Assembly (NCBI GenBank): GCA_965197635.1
Contig: OZ240218.1
Location: forward strand, 1,302,001-1,366,000
From: Bin87 sp965197635
GTDB lineage: Bacteria > Chloroflexota > Dehalococcoidia > Lucifugimonadales > UBA3495
DNA length: 64,000 bases
Reading direction: 5' to 3'
Below, piece after piece: positions 25,504-34,430 of this stretch. The notes under the pieces were generated by a model that was given only the letters and a program-made list of their open reading frames with translations, had not been told where the DNA came from and did no database searches. Each line of letters begins with the position of its first letter. Position 1 is the first letter of the stretch. The translations under genes were made by a program, and so were the position numbers.

Positions 25504-28500
25504 TCAGTCGGCGGGGACGGCCAGCTCGGCCTGGCGCAGCGTTTCGCGGAGGTAGCGGCCGGTGTGGGATGTTTCGATTTGGGCCAGCATTTCGGGGGTG
25601 CCGCAGGCGATGAGGTTACCGCCCTGGTCGCCGGCGCCGGGGCCGAGGTCGATTATCCAGTCGGAGTTCTTGATCAGGTCCAGGTTGTGCTCGATGAGCA
25701 GGACGGAGTTGCCCTGGTCAACCAGGCGGTGCAGCACGCGCAGCAGGGCGGCGCAGTCCTCGAAGGACAGGCCGGTGGTCGGTTCGTCCAGCAGGTACAG
25801 CGTGCGTCCGGTGGCCCGGCGGGATAGCTCGGTCGCCAGCTTGACCCGCTGGGCCTCGCCGCCGGACAGAGTGGTGGCCGGCTGACCCAGGCGGATATAG
25901 CCCAGGCCCACGTCCCGTAGTGTCTCCAGCTTAGTGCGGATGCGGGAGTAGTTCCAGAAGAAGTCCAGCGCGGTCTCCACCGTCATCGCCAGCACGTCGG
26001 CGATGGACTGGTCGCGCAGGGTGACCTCCAGCGCCTCCCGGTTGTAGCGGCGACCCAGGCAGATTTCGCACGGCACCGTCACGTCGGGCAGGAACTGCAT
26101 CTCAATCTGGATGTAGCCTTCGCCCTGGCACGCCTCACAGCGTCCGCCCTTGACGTTGAAGGAGAACCGGCCCGGCTTGTAGCCTCGTATGCGAGCCTCC
26201 GGCAGCGCGGCGAACAGCTCGCGGATGGGCGTGAACGCGCCGGTGTAGGTGGCGGGATTGCTGCGGGGCGTCCGCCCGATGGGCGACTGGTCGATGTTCA
26301 CCACCTTGTCGATGTGCTCGATGCCGGTGACTTCGTCGTGCTCGCCGGGGCGGTCGCGGCCCTGGGCGACGGCCTGGGCCAGCCGCTTGTACAGGATGTC
26401 GTACACCAGCGTGCTCTTGCCACTGCCGGAGACGCCGGTTACGCATCCCAGCAGACCCAGAGGGAACTCCACGTCGATGCCCTTGAGGTTATTCTCCCGC
26501 GCGCCCTTCACGGCGATGGCCTTTCCGTTGCCGGGCCGACGCTCCTCCGGCGTGGCGATGCGCTTGCGCCCGCTGAGGTACGCCCCGGTCAGCGATGCCT
26601 CGTTGGCCATCACCTCGGCCACGTTGCCGGTGGCGACGATGTGGCCGCCATGCTCGCCGGCGCCGGGCCCCAAGTCAACGATGTGATCGGCGGCCCGCAT
26701 CATGGCGTCGTCGTGCTCCACCACGATTACCGTGTTGCCCATATCCCGCAGCCGGGTCAGCGTGCCGATGAGCCGATGGTCGTCGTGGGGATGCAGCCCA
26801 ACGGTAGGTTCGTCGCACACGTACAGCACGCCGGTCAGCCCGCTGCCAATCTGGGTGGCCAGGCGGACGCGCTGGGCCTCCCCACCGGACAAAGTGCGGG
26901 CGGTGCGGCTCATCGTTACGTAGTCCAGGCCGATACCGTCGAGGAAATGCAGCCGGCCCTCAATCTCCTTGAGAATCTGGTCGGCGATGACCATTTCCCG
27001 CACGGTCAAGGTGCTGGGGGCGTCAGCTGCTGCAGAGCGCCGTCCGTTCTTGCGGGTACGGCTTCCCTTGCCATTCTTGCCGTTCGCAGAAGGCTGGGAC
27101 TCACTAGCGGCCAGCGGTTCCGGCGCATGATGCCCGTTGCCGCTGCCGTTGGCCGGAGTTTGATCCGGCGAGTCGGCCACCGGCTTGATGCTGCGGACCC
27201 ACTGCAAGCCCCGGCCGATGGTGAGGCCGGTAACCTCCACGATGTTCTGACCGCAGACCAGCACACCCAGCGCCTCCGGGCGCAGGCGGGCGCCCTCGCA
27301 GGATCGGCAGGCGCGCTGGGCCATGTAGCGTTCGATCTCGCCGCGAGTGTGATCCGACTCGGTATCACGGTAGCGGCGTTGCAGGTTGGGGATGACCCCT
27401 TCGTAGGTGGTGTTCCAGGTGTAGGTGCGGCCCCGGCCGGTGCGGTGGCGCACCTGCACCTGCTTTTTGCCGGCCCCGTAGAGAACGATGTTTAATTGTT
27501 CGTCGGTCAACTCGCGCACCGGAACGTGGGGCGAGAAGTCAAACTCCCGCGATACCGCATCCATCATGCTGGCGTACCACGCGTTGGCCGCGCCGGACCG
27601 CGCCCAGGGCACAATGGCTCCTTCCAGCAGCGACAGCGAGCGGTTCTGGATGACCAGCGACGGGTCAACCTCCAGCTGGTAACCCAGGCCCGTGCAGGTG
27701 GAGCAAGCTCCATGGGGACTGTTGAAGCTGAAGGTGCGCGGCTCGATTTCGGGCAGGCTGACGCCGCAGGCGACGCAGGCGAACTGCTCGCTGAACACCA
27801 GGTCATCCTCGTCTTCCCGACCCACGTTCAGCACGCCCTCACCTTCGCGCAGAGCGGTTTCCACCGATTCGGTGACGCGGCTGGGTTCGGTATCGGCGCG
27901 AATAATGAGGCGGTCAATCACGATGTCGATGTAGTGCCACTTCTGCTTGTCCAGGGCCAGGTTGTCGGTGTCCTCAACCAGCATCACTTCGCCGTTGACC
28001 CGGACGCGGACGAACCCACCCCGGCGCGCCGCCTCGAAAACCTCCCGGTGCTCGCCCTTCTTACGACGCACTTTCGGGGCCAGCAGGGTGATGCGGGACG
28101 CTTCGGGCAGATTCAGGATGGCATCCACGATCTGCTGCACGGTCTGGCGGGCCACCGGGTTGCCGCACTTGGGACAGTGGGGCTTGCCGATACGGGCGAA
28201 CAGCAGGCGCAGGTAGTCGTAAATCTCCGTGACGGTGCCGACGGTGGAACGTGGGTTGTGGGAGACGCCCTTCTGGTCGATGGAGATGGCCGGCGACAAC
28301 CCCTCGATATAGTCAACGTCGGGCTTGTCCATCCTCCCCAGGAACTGACGGGCGTAGGCCGACAGCGACTCCACGTACCGGCGCTGCCCCTCGGCGTAGA
28401 TGGTGTCGAAGGCCAGGCTGCTCTTCCCTGACCCGGACACCCCGGTGATCACCACCAGCCGGTCCCGGGGGATGGTTACGTCGATGTTCTTCAGGTTGTG

Positions 28501-28539
28501 CTCGCGAGCGCCCTTGATGTAGATGACTTCCTGCGGCAT
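25504..28539 (-). CDS. uvrA: Excinuclease ABC subunit A
   Basis: DNA damage recognition in nucleotide excision repair: a dimeric double ABC ATPase that loads UvrB. The 1011 residues have both Walker A motifs (VVITGVSGSGKSSLAFDT near 32; CVTGVSGSGKSTLVYD near 650), both signatures (LSGGEAQRVRLATQIGSG, LSGGEAQRVKLATELS) and both Walker B motifs (YVCDEPTVGLHPHDD, LLDEPTTGLSFED). The zinc-finger cysteines are present (CPKCGNP; CEACQGEGY...CEICLG). It is about 70 residues longer than usual because of a Gly/Asn/Ser/Lys-rich linker near residues 455-510. It follows the PIN gene by only 9 bases, so the two are probably co-transcribed. Confidence 0.96.
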   Translation of the reverse strand: MPQEVIYIKGAREHNLKNIDVTIPRDRLVVITGVSGSGKSSLAFDTIYAEGQRRYVESLSAYARQFLGRMDKPDVDYIEGLSPAISIDQKGVSHNPRSTVGTVTEIYDYLRLLFARIGKPHCPKCGNPVARQTVQQIVDAILNLPEASRITLLAPKVRRKKGEHREVFEAARRGGFVRVRVNGEVMLVEDTDNLALDKQKWHYIDIVIDRLIIRADTEPSRVTESVETALREGEGVLNVGREDEDDLVFSEQFACVACGVSLPEIEPRTFSFNSPHGACSTCTGLGYQLEVDPSLVIQNRSLSLLEGAIVPWARSGAANAWYASMMDAVSREFDFSPHVPVRELTDEQLNIVLYGAGKKQVQVRHRTGRGRTYTWNTTYEGVIPNLQRRYRDTESDHTRGEIERYMAQRACRSCEGARLRPEALGVLVCGQNIVEVTGLTIGRGLQWVRSIKPVADSPDQTPANGSGNGHHAPEPLAASESQPSANGKNGKGSRTRKNGRRSAAADAPSTLTVREMVIADQILKEIEGRLHFLDGIGLDYVTMSRTARTLSGGEAQRVRLATQIGSGLTGVLYVCDEPTVGLHPHDDHRLIGTLTRLRDMGNTVIVVEHDDAMMRAADHIVDLGPGAGEHGGHIVATGNVAEVMANEASLTGAYLSGRKRIATPEERRPGNGKAIAVKGARENNLKGIDVEFPLGLLGCVTGVSGSGKSTLVYDILYKRLAQAVAQGRDRPGEHDEVTGIEHIDKVVNIDQSPIGRTPRSNPATYTGAFTPIRELFAALPEARIRGYKPGRFSFNVKGGRCEACQGEGYIQIEMQFLPDVTVPCEICLGRRYNREALEVTLRDQSIADVLAMTVETALDFFWNYSRIRTKLETLRDVGLGYIRLGQPATTLSGGEAQRVKLATELSRRATGRTLYLLDEPTTGLSFEDCAALLRVLHRLVDQGNSVLLIEHNLDLIKNSDWIIDLGPGAGDQGGNLIACGTPEMLAQIETSHTGRYLRETLRQAELAVPAD

Positions 28540-28548
28540 AAAACGACC

Positions 28549-28959
28549 CTACTGCATGAGGATGGTAAAACCGGCTTGTGAAAAATCACGGTCGGCGGTC
28601 AAGGCTTCAGTAATGCCCTTTTCCTGCATAACGATGAAGCTGAGGCAATCGGTGAGGCCCCAGCGTTGGTCAGAGCGGGATTGATAGTAGTCCACCGCGG
28701 CCCACACCTGGTCGGATTCCTGCTTGATTACTTCGACTTGGCGGCTGGCACGGAGCTCTTTTGCGAAGTTCGCGGCTCTGTCCCGGTAGTAGGCGCCGTA
28801 GCGGCTTATTCCGTCAAGCAACTCAATCAGAACCAATTCGGTGGTCACTACCTGCCGGCTGCCGATGGCGCGACGGGTGCGATCAGCAGCCGCGTGCCAC
28901 TGGTCGCTTCGAAGCAGCAGGGCGAACCACAAGGAAGTATCGGCGAACACCTCCGTCAT
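28549..28959 (-). CDS. PIN-domain ribonuclease toxin
   Basis: The 136 residues have VFADTSLWFALLL (first Asp near 6), TTELVLIELLDGI (Glu near 40-45), WGLTDCLSFIVMQ (Asp near 102) and ALTADRDFSQAGF (last Asp near 122), the four acidic positions of a PIN nuclease. ATG 28959 overlaps the TGA of the upstream gene (ATGA), so the two are translationally coupled. That gene is taken as the cognate antitoxin. The toxin is followed after 9 bases by uvrA. Confidence 0.84.
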   Translation of the reverse strand: MTEVFADTSLWFALLLRSDQWHAAADRTRRAIGSRQVVTTELVLIELLDGISRYGAYYRDRAANFAKELRASRQVEVIKQESDQVWAAVDYYQSRSDQRWGLTDCLSFIVMQEKGITEALTADRDFSQAGFTILMQ

Positions 28960-29387
28960 TCTGCCGCCTCTTCCTCCCTCTTGGGCCAGCCGTACAGGTA
29001 GTGCTTGTAGTTTGCTGAGAAATCTGGGGGAATTTTGGCGAGTTCTTCGTCCGGGATGCTGTTGGCGATTGCCTCCAACCGTTCCCAGATAGAGGGCTCA
29101 TTTGGATCTCTGGGCGGAATCACCCGTTCTGATTTTTTGAGGTCAATACTGACTATCCGTTGCAATTTCCCGTCAGCATAATCCCCTTCCCCGGCTATCT
29201 TCACGCTGTACTTCCCATGATTGTGCATACTCTCAATGTGTGCCCATTGAGAGGCGGTGCAGTCAGCAAGGATCGTCGAGCCGTCTTCCAACTGCAACTT
29301 ATAGACGCCGTTGTGGTCCAGGTCTAGTTCCATCGACTTGACCTCGGCGACCACCTCGACGAGATGCTGTCCGTCTATTTCTGGCAT
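28956..29387 (-). CDS. Probable antitoxin of the PIN toxin (DUF-type)
   Basis: The 143-residue protein has a beta-rich N-terminal half (EVKSMELDLDHNGVYKLQLE, ILADCTASQWAHI) and a helical C-terminal half (PSIWERLEAIANSIPDEELAKIP) ending NYKHYLYGWPKREEE. The C-terminal pattern WERLEAIANSIPDEELAKIP followed by HYLYG is, to my recollection, typical of proteins paired with PIN toxins. No DNA-binding motif is obvious. The role is inferred from position and the 4-base overlap with the toxin gene. Confidence 0.6.
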   Translation of the reverse strand: MPEIDGQHLVEVVAEVKSMELDLDHNGVYKLQLEDGSTILADCTASQWAHIESMHNHGKYSVKIAGEGDYADGKLQRIVSIDLKKSERVIPPRDPNEPSIWERLEAIANSIPDEELAKIPPDFSANYKHYLYGWPKREEEAAE

Positions 29388-29430
29388 GGCGGGCCTCCGC
29401 TGTTCAGACGGCGGATTGCGGGGAACTCGG

Positions 29431-29865
29431 TTATTCCAATTCTACCAAAGGGTCGTTGGCGTTCACGGAGTCCAACGGCTGCACAAAGACGGTTTTCACC
29501 ACGCCGTCGCGGTGGGCCAGGATGCTTTGCTCCATTTTCATGGCCTCCACCACGCACACCTCGTCACCGGCGGATACGGCGTCGCCGGGCCGCACCATCA
29601 CCGACATCACCCGCCCCGGCATGGGAGAGCGGAGAATGTCGTCTTCAACGGGAGCGGCGGAACCCGACGGCGTGGCCGCCGGCGCGTCTGGAACGGAGAG
29701 ACCGCCGGCGGGCCGACCCCGGCGCGGCGGCGCGGGCCCGGCCTGGGCCTCAACATCTACCTCAAAGGTTTCGCCGTCAACGGTGACCTGGACGGGCGAT
29801 TGGCTCAGGTCTCCGACTTCGACGGTGTACCATTGGTCGCCGACGCGTACTCTGATCGTGGTCAA
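29431..29865 (-). CDS. Biotin carboxyl carrier protein (biotinyl domain)
   Basis: About 144 residues. After an N-terminal beta part (IRVRVGDQWYTVEVGDL) and a Pro/Ala-rich linker comes the biotinyl domain SPMPGRVMSVMVRPGDAVSA...CVVEAMKMEQSILA, with the biotinylated Lys in EAMKME. It acts with the biotin carboxylase encoded just upstream. The start is taken as TTG 29865, immediately after the accC stop codon. A longer frame to 29985 would overlap accC and lacks homology. No carboxyltransferase gene is adjacent, so the acceptor (acetyl-, propionyl- or other acyl-CoA) cannot be told. Confidence 0.85.
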   Translation of the reverse strand: MTTIRVRVGDQWYTVEVGDLSQSPVQVTVDGETFEVDVEAQAGPAPPRRGRPAGGLSVPDAPAATPSGSAAPVEDDILRSPMPGRVMSVMVRPGDAVSAGDEVCVVEAMKMEQSILAHRDGVVKTVFVQPLDSVNANDPLVELE

Positions 29866-29866
29866 C

Positions 29867-31453
29867 TTACCAGGACGTACTCCCCAGCCGCGAGCGGAAC
29901 AGTTCCCGGCGTCCCTGGGTTCGCCAGCGGGAACCGCCGTCTGAAACGGCAGCGGGTCCCTGCTGAGCGGCCTGGCTGACCACAACGGCGGCGCCGATGG
30001 CGGCGGCCAAAGCCCGTGGGTTCAGTTCGGGACGCTGACCATTCCCCGCACGGTTTCCGTTGCTGGCGGTTCCGTTCCGGTTCATAGTCGTCTTTACGCC
30101 TTTGGCTTGTCGTCGTCGCTCGACGATGCCGGCCAGGCTGCCGGTATGATAGCCGCCCGACGCAAACTCGGGGGAGGCCAGCACATCCCGCAGCAGGGGA
30201 ATGTTGGTGTCCACTCCCTCCACCCGGAAGTCCGCCAAGGCTGTGTCCAGCGTGGCGATTGCGGCGGCGCGGTTCGTTCCCCAGGCCATGACTTTCGCAA
30301 GCAACGGCTCGTAGTGTAGCGAAACCTCGTAGCCGACGCAAAGCGCGGTGTCCACGCGTACGTTGTCGCCTTGGGGCAGGTGCAAGTCGGATACCACGCC
30401 CACGTTGGGCAGGAAGGTATCGGGGTTTTCAGGATAAACGCGGGCTTCGATGGCGTGTCCATTGGCGTGAATGTCGCGCTGGCGAAGGGCGAAAGGAATG
30501 CCGGCGGCGCATTGCAGCTGAAGCTCCACAATGTCCTGCCCGGTCAGCAACTCCGACACTCCGTGCTCAACCTGCAAACGCGGGTTCATTTCCAGGAAGT
30601 AGAAATGGCCGTCGGAGGTTACCAGGAACTCCACGGTGCCGGCGTTGGTGTAGCCGACCTCCCGACCCAATTGCCGGGACAGGCGTCCAATTTGCTCCCG
30701 CACCTCGGCGGTAAGCTTGGACGACGCCGGGGTTTCTTCAATGAGCTTCTGGTTGCGGCGCTGGATGGAGCAGTCCCGCTCGTGCAGGTGCAGCACGTTG
30801 CCGTACTGGTCGGCGATGAGCTGCACTTCAATGTGGGACGCATCCTGCAAGTAGCGTTCGTAGAAGAGGCTGGAATCGGCGAAGGCGGCCTGGGCGGTCT
30901 TGCGGGTGCGCTCGATGATGGGTTCCAACTCCCCCATGGAATGCACCACGTGGATGCCGATGCCGCCGCCGCCGGCGGTGGCCTTGACCATCATGGGGAA
31001 GCCCAGTTCCCAAGCGCGGGCGATGGCCTCGTCGTCCTTTACCGGTTCCTCGGTGCCCGGCATCACGGGCAGGCCCGACTTGCGGGCCACCCGGCGGGCG
31101 GAGAGCTTGTCGCCCATCTGGTTCAGCACTTCCTCGCCGGGACCAATGAACACCACGCCGTCGGTCTTGCAGCGACGGGCCAGCTCGCTGTTCTCGGACA
31201 GGAACCCATAGCCGGGATGAATGGCCTGCGCCCCGGTGCTGTAGCATGCGTTCAGCACGGCGTCAATGTTCAGGTAGGAGTCCGCCGCCGCCGCGCCGCC
31301 AATGCACACCGACTGGTCGGCCATCTGGGTATGGACCGCGCCGGCATCTGCTTCCGAATAGACGGCAACGGTGGCGATACCCAGGCGCTGGCAGGTTTTC
31401 ATAATGCGGGCGGCAATCTCGCCCCGGTTGGCAACCAATATCTTCTCAAACAT
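29867..31453 (-). CDS. accC: Biotin carboxylase with low-complexity C-terminal tail
   Basis: ATP-dependent carboxylation of biotin on the carrier protein. MFEKILVANRGEIAARIMKT begins the domain, AIHPGYGFLSENSELA and the glycine loop KATAGGGGIGIH (about 160) bind ATP, and EVQLIADQYGNVLHLHERDC and FYFLEMNPRLQVEHGVSE hold the active site. The catalytic domain ends near residue 450. The remaining 75 residues are an Asn/Gly/Ala-rich tail (NRNGTASNGNRAGNGQ) unlike ordinary AccC, perhaps a linker from an ancestral fusion with the carrier domain that now follows as a separate gene. Confidence 0.92.
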   Translation of the reverse strand: MFEKILVANRGEIAARIMKTCQRLGIATVAVYSEADAGAVHTQMADQSVCIGGAAAADSYLNIDAVLNACYSTGAQAIHPGYGFLSENSELARRCKTDGVVFIGPGEEVLNQMGDKLSARRVARKSGLPVMPGTEEPVKDDEAIARAWELGFPMMVKATAGGGGIGIHVVHSMGELEPIIERTRKTAQAAFADSSLFYERYLQDASHIEVQLIADQYGNVLHLHERDCSIQRRNQKLIEETPASSKLTAEVREQIGRLSRQLGREVGYTNAGTVEFLVTSDGHFYFLEMNPRLQVEHGVSELLTGQDIVELQLQCAAGIPFALRQRDIHANGHAIEARVYPENPDTFLPNVGVVSDLHLPQGDNVRVDTALCVGYEVSLHYEPLLAKVMAWGTNRAAAIATLDTALADFRVEGVDTNIPLLRDVLASPEFASGGYHTGSLAGIVERRRQAKGVKTTMNRNGTASNGNRAGNGQRPELNPRALAAAIGAAVVVSQAAQQGPAAVSDGGSRWRTQGRRELFRSRLGSTSW

Positions 31454-31732
31454 GGGTACACCTCCAACACGCTCCCAATGGGCGCTTCGCGCTTACGACG
31501 GCTCGTCATTGCGAGCAACACGTCAACTATTACGTGAGGCTTAGTCGGTCAGTTTCAGTCAGTTATGGTGATTGTTCTCCGCGGAACGGGATCGCCACGG
31601 AACGCCGCCGTCCTTTCTACGATGACAGACCGGTACAGCGAGCGCGGATACTTTGCATTGCATTGGAAGAATTTATATTACGGTGTTTTACGCCATACCT
31701 TGTACATAAGTCAACCGATATTTCGCCCAGTT
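31454..31732. other. Intergenic region without recognised gene
   Basis: 279 bases between accC and recO. Part of a CGTCATTGCGAGCAAC repeat (about 31505-31520) is present. No tRNA-like arms, RNA leader or credible reading frame was seen. A+T content rises near 31660-31710, compatible with a promoter for accC on the minus strand, but no clear boxes are visible. Confidence 0.5.
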
Positions 31733-32497
31733 TCAGGGCAATCTGGCCGCGTCCAGGAAAGCCTGCGAACGCACCTGCCGGTCCATCCAGTATTGCAGTG
31801 TCGTGGTCAGCGTGCCCTGCAATTCGTCCAGAACCGACGACGGGATGTTCAACGAGGGTAGCTGCCCCGTCTCTTCAGTGCGATGTAGGAGGCGCAATAC
31901 CTTCAGCGCCGGAAGTGAAAGCGAACGTACCACTATGTCCGGCGGCGTGCAATCCAGGCACAAGGCCCCACCGGCGCCGACGGCAAAGCGGTGCCGCTCC
32001 GGTTCCAGTTCCTCCCCGCATTCCACGCAGTTGTAGAGTTCCGGCAGGAACCCGGACAGATGCAGCAGTTGCAGGTCGAAGTAGCGCAACGGCAACTCGG
32101 TGTTCGGGTCGTCGCCAATGGCTTCCAACGTCTGGACCGCCAAGTCGAACAGCTCCGGGTTGGCGGCGGACAACGCGCTGAACGCATCCACCAGCTCGGC
32201 AACGTACAACCCTTGTGCGGTGACGGCGTAGTTTGCCTTGACCTCCGGGAAGGCGGTAATCACCTCGGCCTCCGCCACGATGTCCAGGGAACGGCCCCGG
32301 GCGACGGACAACTGCAACAGGGTCAGCGGCTCAAAGTGGCCCATCAGTCTGCTGGTGAGCTTACGCGCGCCGCGCGCCAGCAATTCCAGCTTGCCGTGCT
32401 CCCTGGTGTAAATGGCCGATACCAAGTCGGCTTCCCCGATGGCCGACTTGCGCAGCGTGAGGCCGACGGCGCGGTAGGTTCGAGGCAGCGTCATCAC
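31733..32497 (-). CDS. recO: DNA repair protein RecO
   Basis: Loads RecA with RecR in the RecFOR gap-repair pathway. The N-terminal OB fold is MTLPRTYRAVGLTLRKSAIG...LLARGARKLTSRLMGHFEPLT. The helical C-terminal half contains the zinc site CVECGEELEP...CLDCTPP. Length (254) is normal. It lies 31 bases after recR on the same strand; recR-recO adjacency fits their joint action. The position of the second CxxC after GGALCLDC agrees with RecO of Gram-positives and Thermus relatives. Confidence 0.9.
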   Translation of the reverse strand: MMTLPRTYRAVGLTLRKSAIGEADLVSAIYTREHGKLELLARGARKLTSRLMGHFEPLTLLQLSVARGRSLDIVAEAEVITAFPEVKANYAVTAQGLYVAELVDAFSALSAANPELFDLAVQTLEAIGDDPNTELPLRYFDLQLLHLSGFLPELYNCVECGEELEPERHRFAVGAGGALCLDCTPPDIVVRSLSLPALKVLRLLHRTEETGQLPSLNIPSSVLDELQGTLTTTLQYWMDRQVRSQAFLDAARLP

Positions 32498-32528
32498 AGT
32501 TGTGGACGTAGCGCGGCCCGCGCCGGCG

Positions 32529-33152
32529 TCACTCCAACGCGCTGCGCCCGGCCAGCGCCCGGCTCAGCGTAGTCTCGTCGGCGAACTCCAGCGAGCCGCC
32601 CACGGGCAGCCCGCGAGCCAGTCGGGTGATGCGTATGCTGGTTCCGGCCAGGCGGCGGTTGATGAAATCGGCGGTGGCATCGCCTTCCAGCGTGGGATTG
32701 GTCGCCACGATCAATTCCTGGAATGGACTGTCGGATCCCTGAAGACGGTCAAACAGTTGCGGCAGGTGAATGTCCTCCGGCCCCACCCCGTTCAGCGGCG
32801 AGAGCACTCCGTGAAGCACGTGATACAGCCCCCGGTAGGCGCGGGTGCGTTCCAAAGCCACCAAATCGCGCCGTTCTTCAACGACGCAAATCTGCTCACG
32901 GTTGCGCTGGGGGTTGGAGCAAATCTCGCAGGGCGAGGCATCGGTCAGGTTGCGGCACTCGTCGCAGAACAGTAGGCCATCCTTGGCGGCGACGATGGCG
33001 TCGGCCAGCGACCTAACCTCCTCCGACGGGATCTGGACGATGTGGTCGGCAATCCGTTGGGCGCTCTTGGGGCCGATGCCGGGCAGCCGGTGCAACTCGT
33101 CGATCAGCCGGCCCAGAGACCGAGCCGTGCCCGGGTTGTACTCACTGACCAT
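32529..33152 (-). CDS. recR: Recombination protein RecR
   Basis: A 207-residue ring-forming clamp of RecFOR. The N-terminal HhH is LIDELHRLPGIGPKSAQRIA. The zinc finger is CDECRNLTDASPCEIC. The TOPRIM domain has ICVVEERRDLVALERT, ELIVATNPTLEGDATADFI and the Walker-B-like ITRLARGLPVGGSLEFADE, diagnostic for RecR. ATG 33152 (MVSEYNPG) was selected; the longer in-frame reading is Gly/Ala-rich and unlike RecR. It belongs to the widespread dnaX-ybaB-recR block, interrupted here by the DUF2283/DUF4258-like pair. Confidence 0.94.
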   Translation of the reverse strand: MVSEYNPGTARSLGRLIDELHRLPGIGPKSAQRIADHIVQIPSEEVRSLADAIVAAKDGLLFCDECRNLTDASPCEICSNPQRNREQICVVEERRDLVALERTRAYRGLYHVLHGVLSPLNGVGPEDIHLPQLFDRLQGSDSPFQELIVATNPTLEGDATADFINRRLAGTSIRITRLARGLPVGGSLEFADETTLSRALAGRSALE

Positions 33153-33181
33153 GATGCTTATGCCGCCGCCCGCGCCGCCGG

Positions 33182-33580
33182 TTATACTCTGCTGACCGGC
33201 GCCGGCTGTGGCAGGGCGGCCAGGGCCGGCGCCAGATGCACCGACGCCCGCCGCAAATCCACCGCCACAACGTCCCAATATCTCCCCCCGTCACACTCCT
33301 GCCAATACCCCACAAAATCCCCATTTTCCACCACCCGGCAATCGGCATCGGACTTATCACCCAGCGTCAGGGTATCTGTGTCGGCATCGTAGCTCCGATC
33401 TGTATCAAGCGGCAGGAAGTCGGTAGCATGCAACACGGTCAACCTCGTGATCAGTTCGCTACCTTCGTCCGCAAGGGTAAGAATAACCTCAAAGTAATCC
33501 CGCAAAGCTGCACCGCTACGTCCTCCTGGAGTTGCGGTTAAAATCAAAGTGTCATCTTCGGCGTAGTATCTAACCTGCAT
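33182..33580 (-). CDS. DUF2283-like protein
   Basis: About 132 residues. Two beta-rich segments resemble DUF2283: an N-terminal MQVRYYAEDDTLILTATPGG and a later YDADTDTLTLGDKSD, ending with VVAVDLRRASVHLAP. DUF2283 genes often sit beside DUF4258 genes and the pairs look like toxin-antitoxin modules. The damaged gene just upstream has that kind of sequence, and its stop overlaps this start (GAGATGCAGGTTAG). The pair stands between ybaB and recR. Confidence 0.6.
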   Translation of the reverse strand: MQVRYYAEDDTLILTATPGGRSGAALRDYFEVILTLADEGSELITRLTVLHATDFLPLDTDRSYDADTDTLTLGDKSDADCRVVENGDFVGYWQECDGGRYWDVVAVDLRRASVHLAPALAALPQPAPVSRV

Positions 33581-33979
33581 CTCGCACCTCCAATTCTCGG
33601 CAGCGTCGCTGAAACCAGAGCCGACCTTCCTCGACAATCCGCGCAGCTGCGTGTTCGTTGAAGTGGGCCGTTATGATCTCGGCGTCATCCAACGAAGTGG
33701 GCACGCGCAACATCGCAGCACGACCAGGGACAACCCCCCAGTTTCTCTTCCGCTCTCACCTGTGCAGATGCCGCGTACAGCCCAATGTTCAAGAACGTAT
33801 TGTATTCTGTCAGCGGTAACTCCATCGTCAGGATCTTCACGTAAATGTCTGGTCAACCATCTGGTGACGCCGGCGGCAGTGATACTATCCGGCAGTCTGC
33901 GCCGCTTGCGGGATGGGCAGCCGCTCCCCTGGCTGGCCGTTTGCTCACGTGGGTAGTCCGCCCCGCAGCGCTCGCGCAT
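33571..33979 (-). pseudogene. DUF4258-like toxin candidate with one frameshift
   Basis: The first part (33979 to about 33700) reads TRWLTRHLREDPDDGVTADR followed by IQYVLEHWAVRGICTGE. The second (about 33715 to 33571) continues in another frame as MLRVPTSLDDAEIITAHFNE and ends WFQRRCRELEVRDAG, overlapping the DUF2283 start. Joined, they give a protein of about 130 residues with a DUF4258-like pattern (conserved helix, then a beta strand with I-I-T-A near the end). The shift lies near 33705-33720. It may be a sequencing error or a toxin inactivated in place. Assignment is tentative. Confidence 0.45.
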
Positions 33980-34059
33980 TGGAACTAACTTGTCGTCAGT
34001 GGGAGATAGTCAGCCGCAAGAGCGGGATGGGATTCTCCCCGCCCGGTTACTGCCATCGT

Positions 34060-34362
34060 CTAGAACAACCCCGGTATGTTCATCCCGCCGGTCACGGCCC
34101 CCATCTTCTGGGCGGCCAGTTCCTGGGTGCGGGCGAAGGCGTCGTTGACGGCGGCGGCCACCAGGTCCTGCAGCAGGTCGATGTCTTCGGCGGCTTCCGG
34201 TTCGATGATTACCGAAGTGACTTCCTGCTTGCCGGTCATGGTGATGCGAACCACCCCGCCGCCGGCGGAGCCTTCCACGCTCATCTCTTCCAGTTCCTGC
34301 TGGGCTTTGGCCAGGCGGTTCTGCAACTGCTGGGCCTGACGCATCATCTTGCGGTTCATCAT
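34060..34362 (-). CDS. ybaB: Nucleoid-associated protein YbaB/EbfC
   Basis: A 100-residue small DNA-binding dimer. MMNRKMMRQAQQLQNRLAKA is the N-terminal helix pair, GGGVVRITMTGKQEVTSVII the central strands, and EDIDLLQDLVAAAVNDAFA the conserved second helix. It lies between dnaX (upstream) and the recR block (downstream) on the same strand, the order conserved in many bacteria. Confidence 0.93.
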   Translation of the reverse strand: MMNRKMMRQAQQLQNRLAKAQQELEEMSVEGSAGGGVVRITMTGKQEVTSVIIEPEAAEDIDLLQDLVAAAVNDAFARTQELAAQKMGAVTGGMNIPGLF

Positions 34363-34430
34363 GGTGGGGTTTGGGCCTCCTGCTAGTTTTCCTAGCCTGT
34401 CAGTTTCCTTCGCCTGTTCGTTTTCTTCGC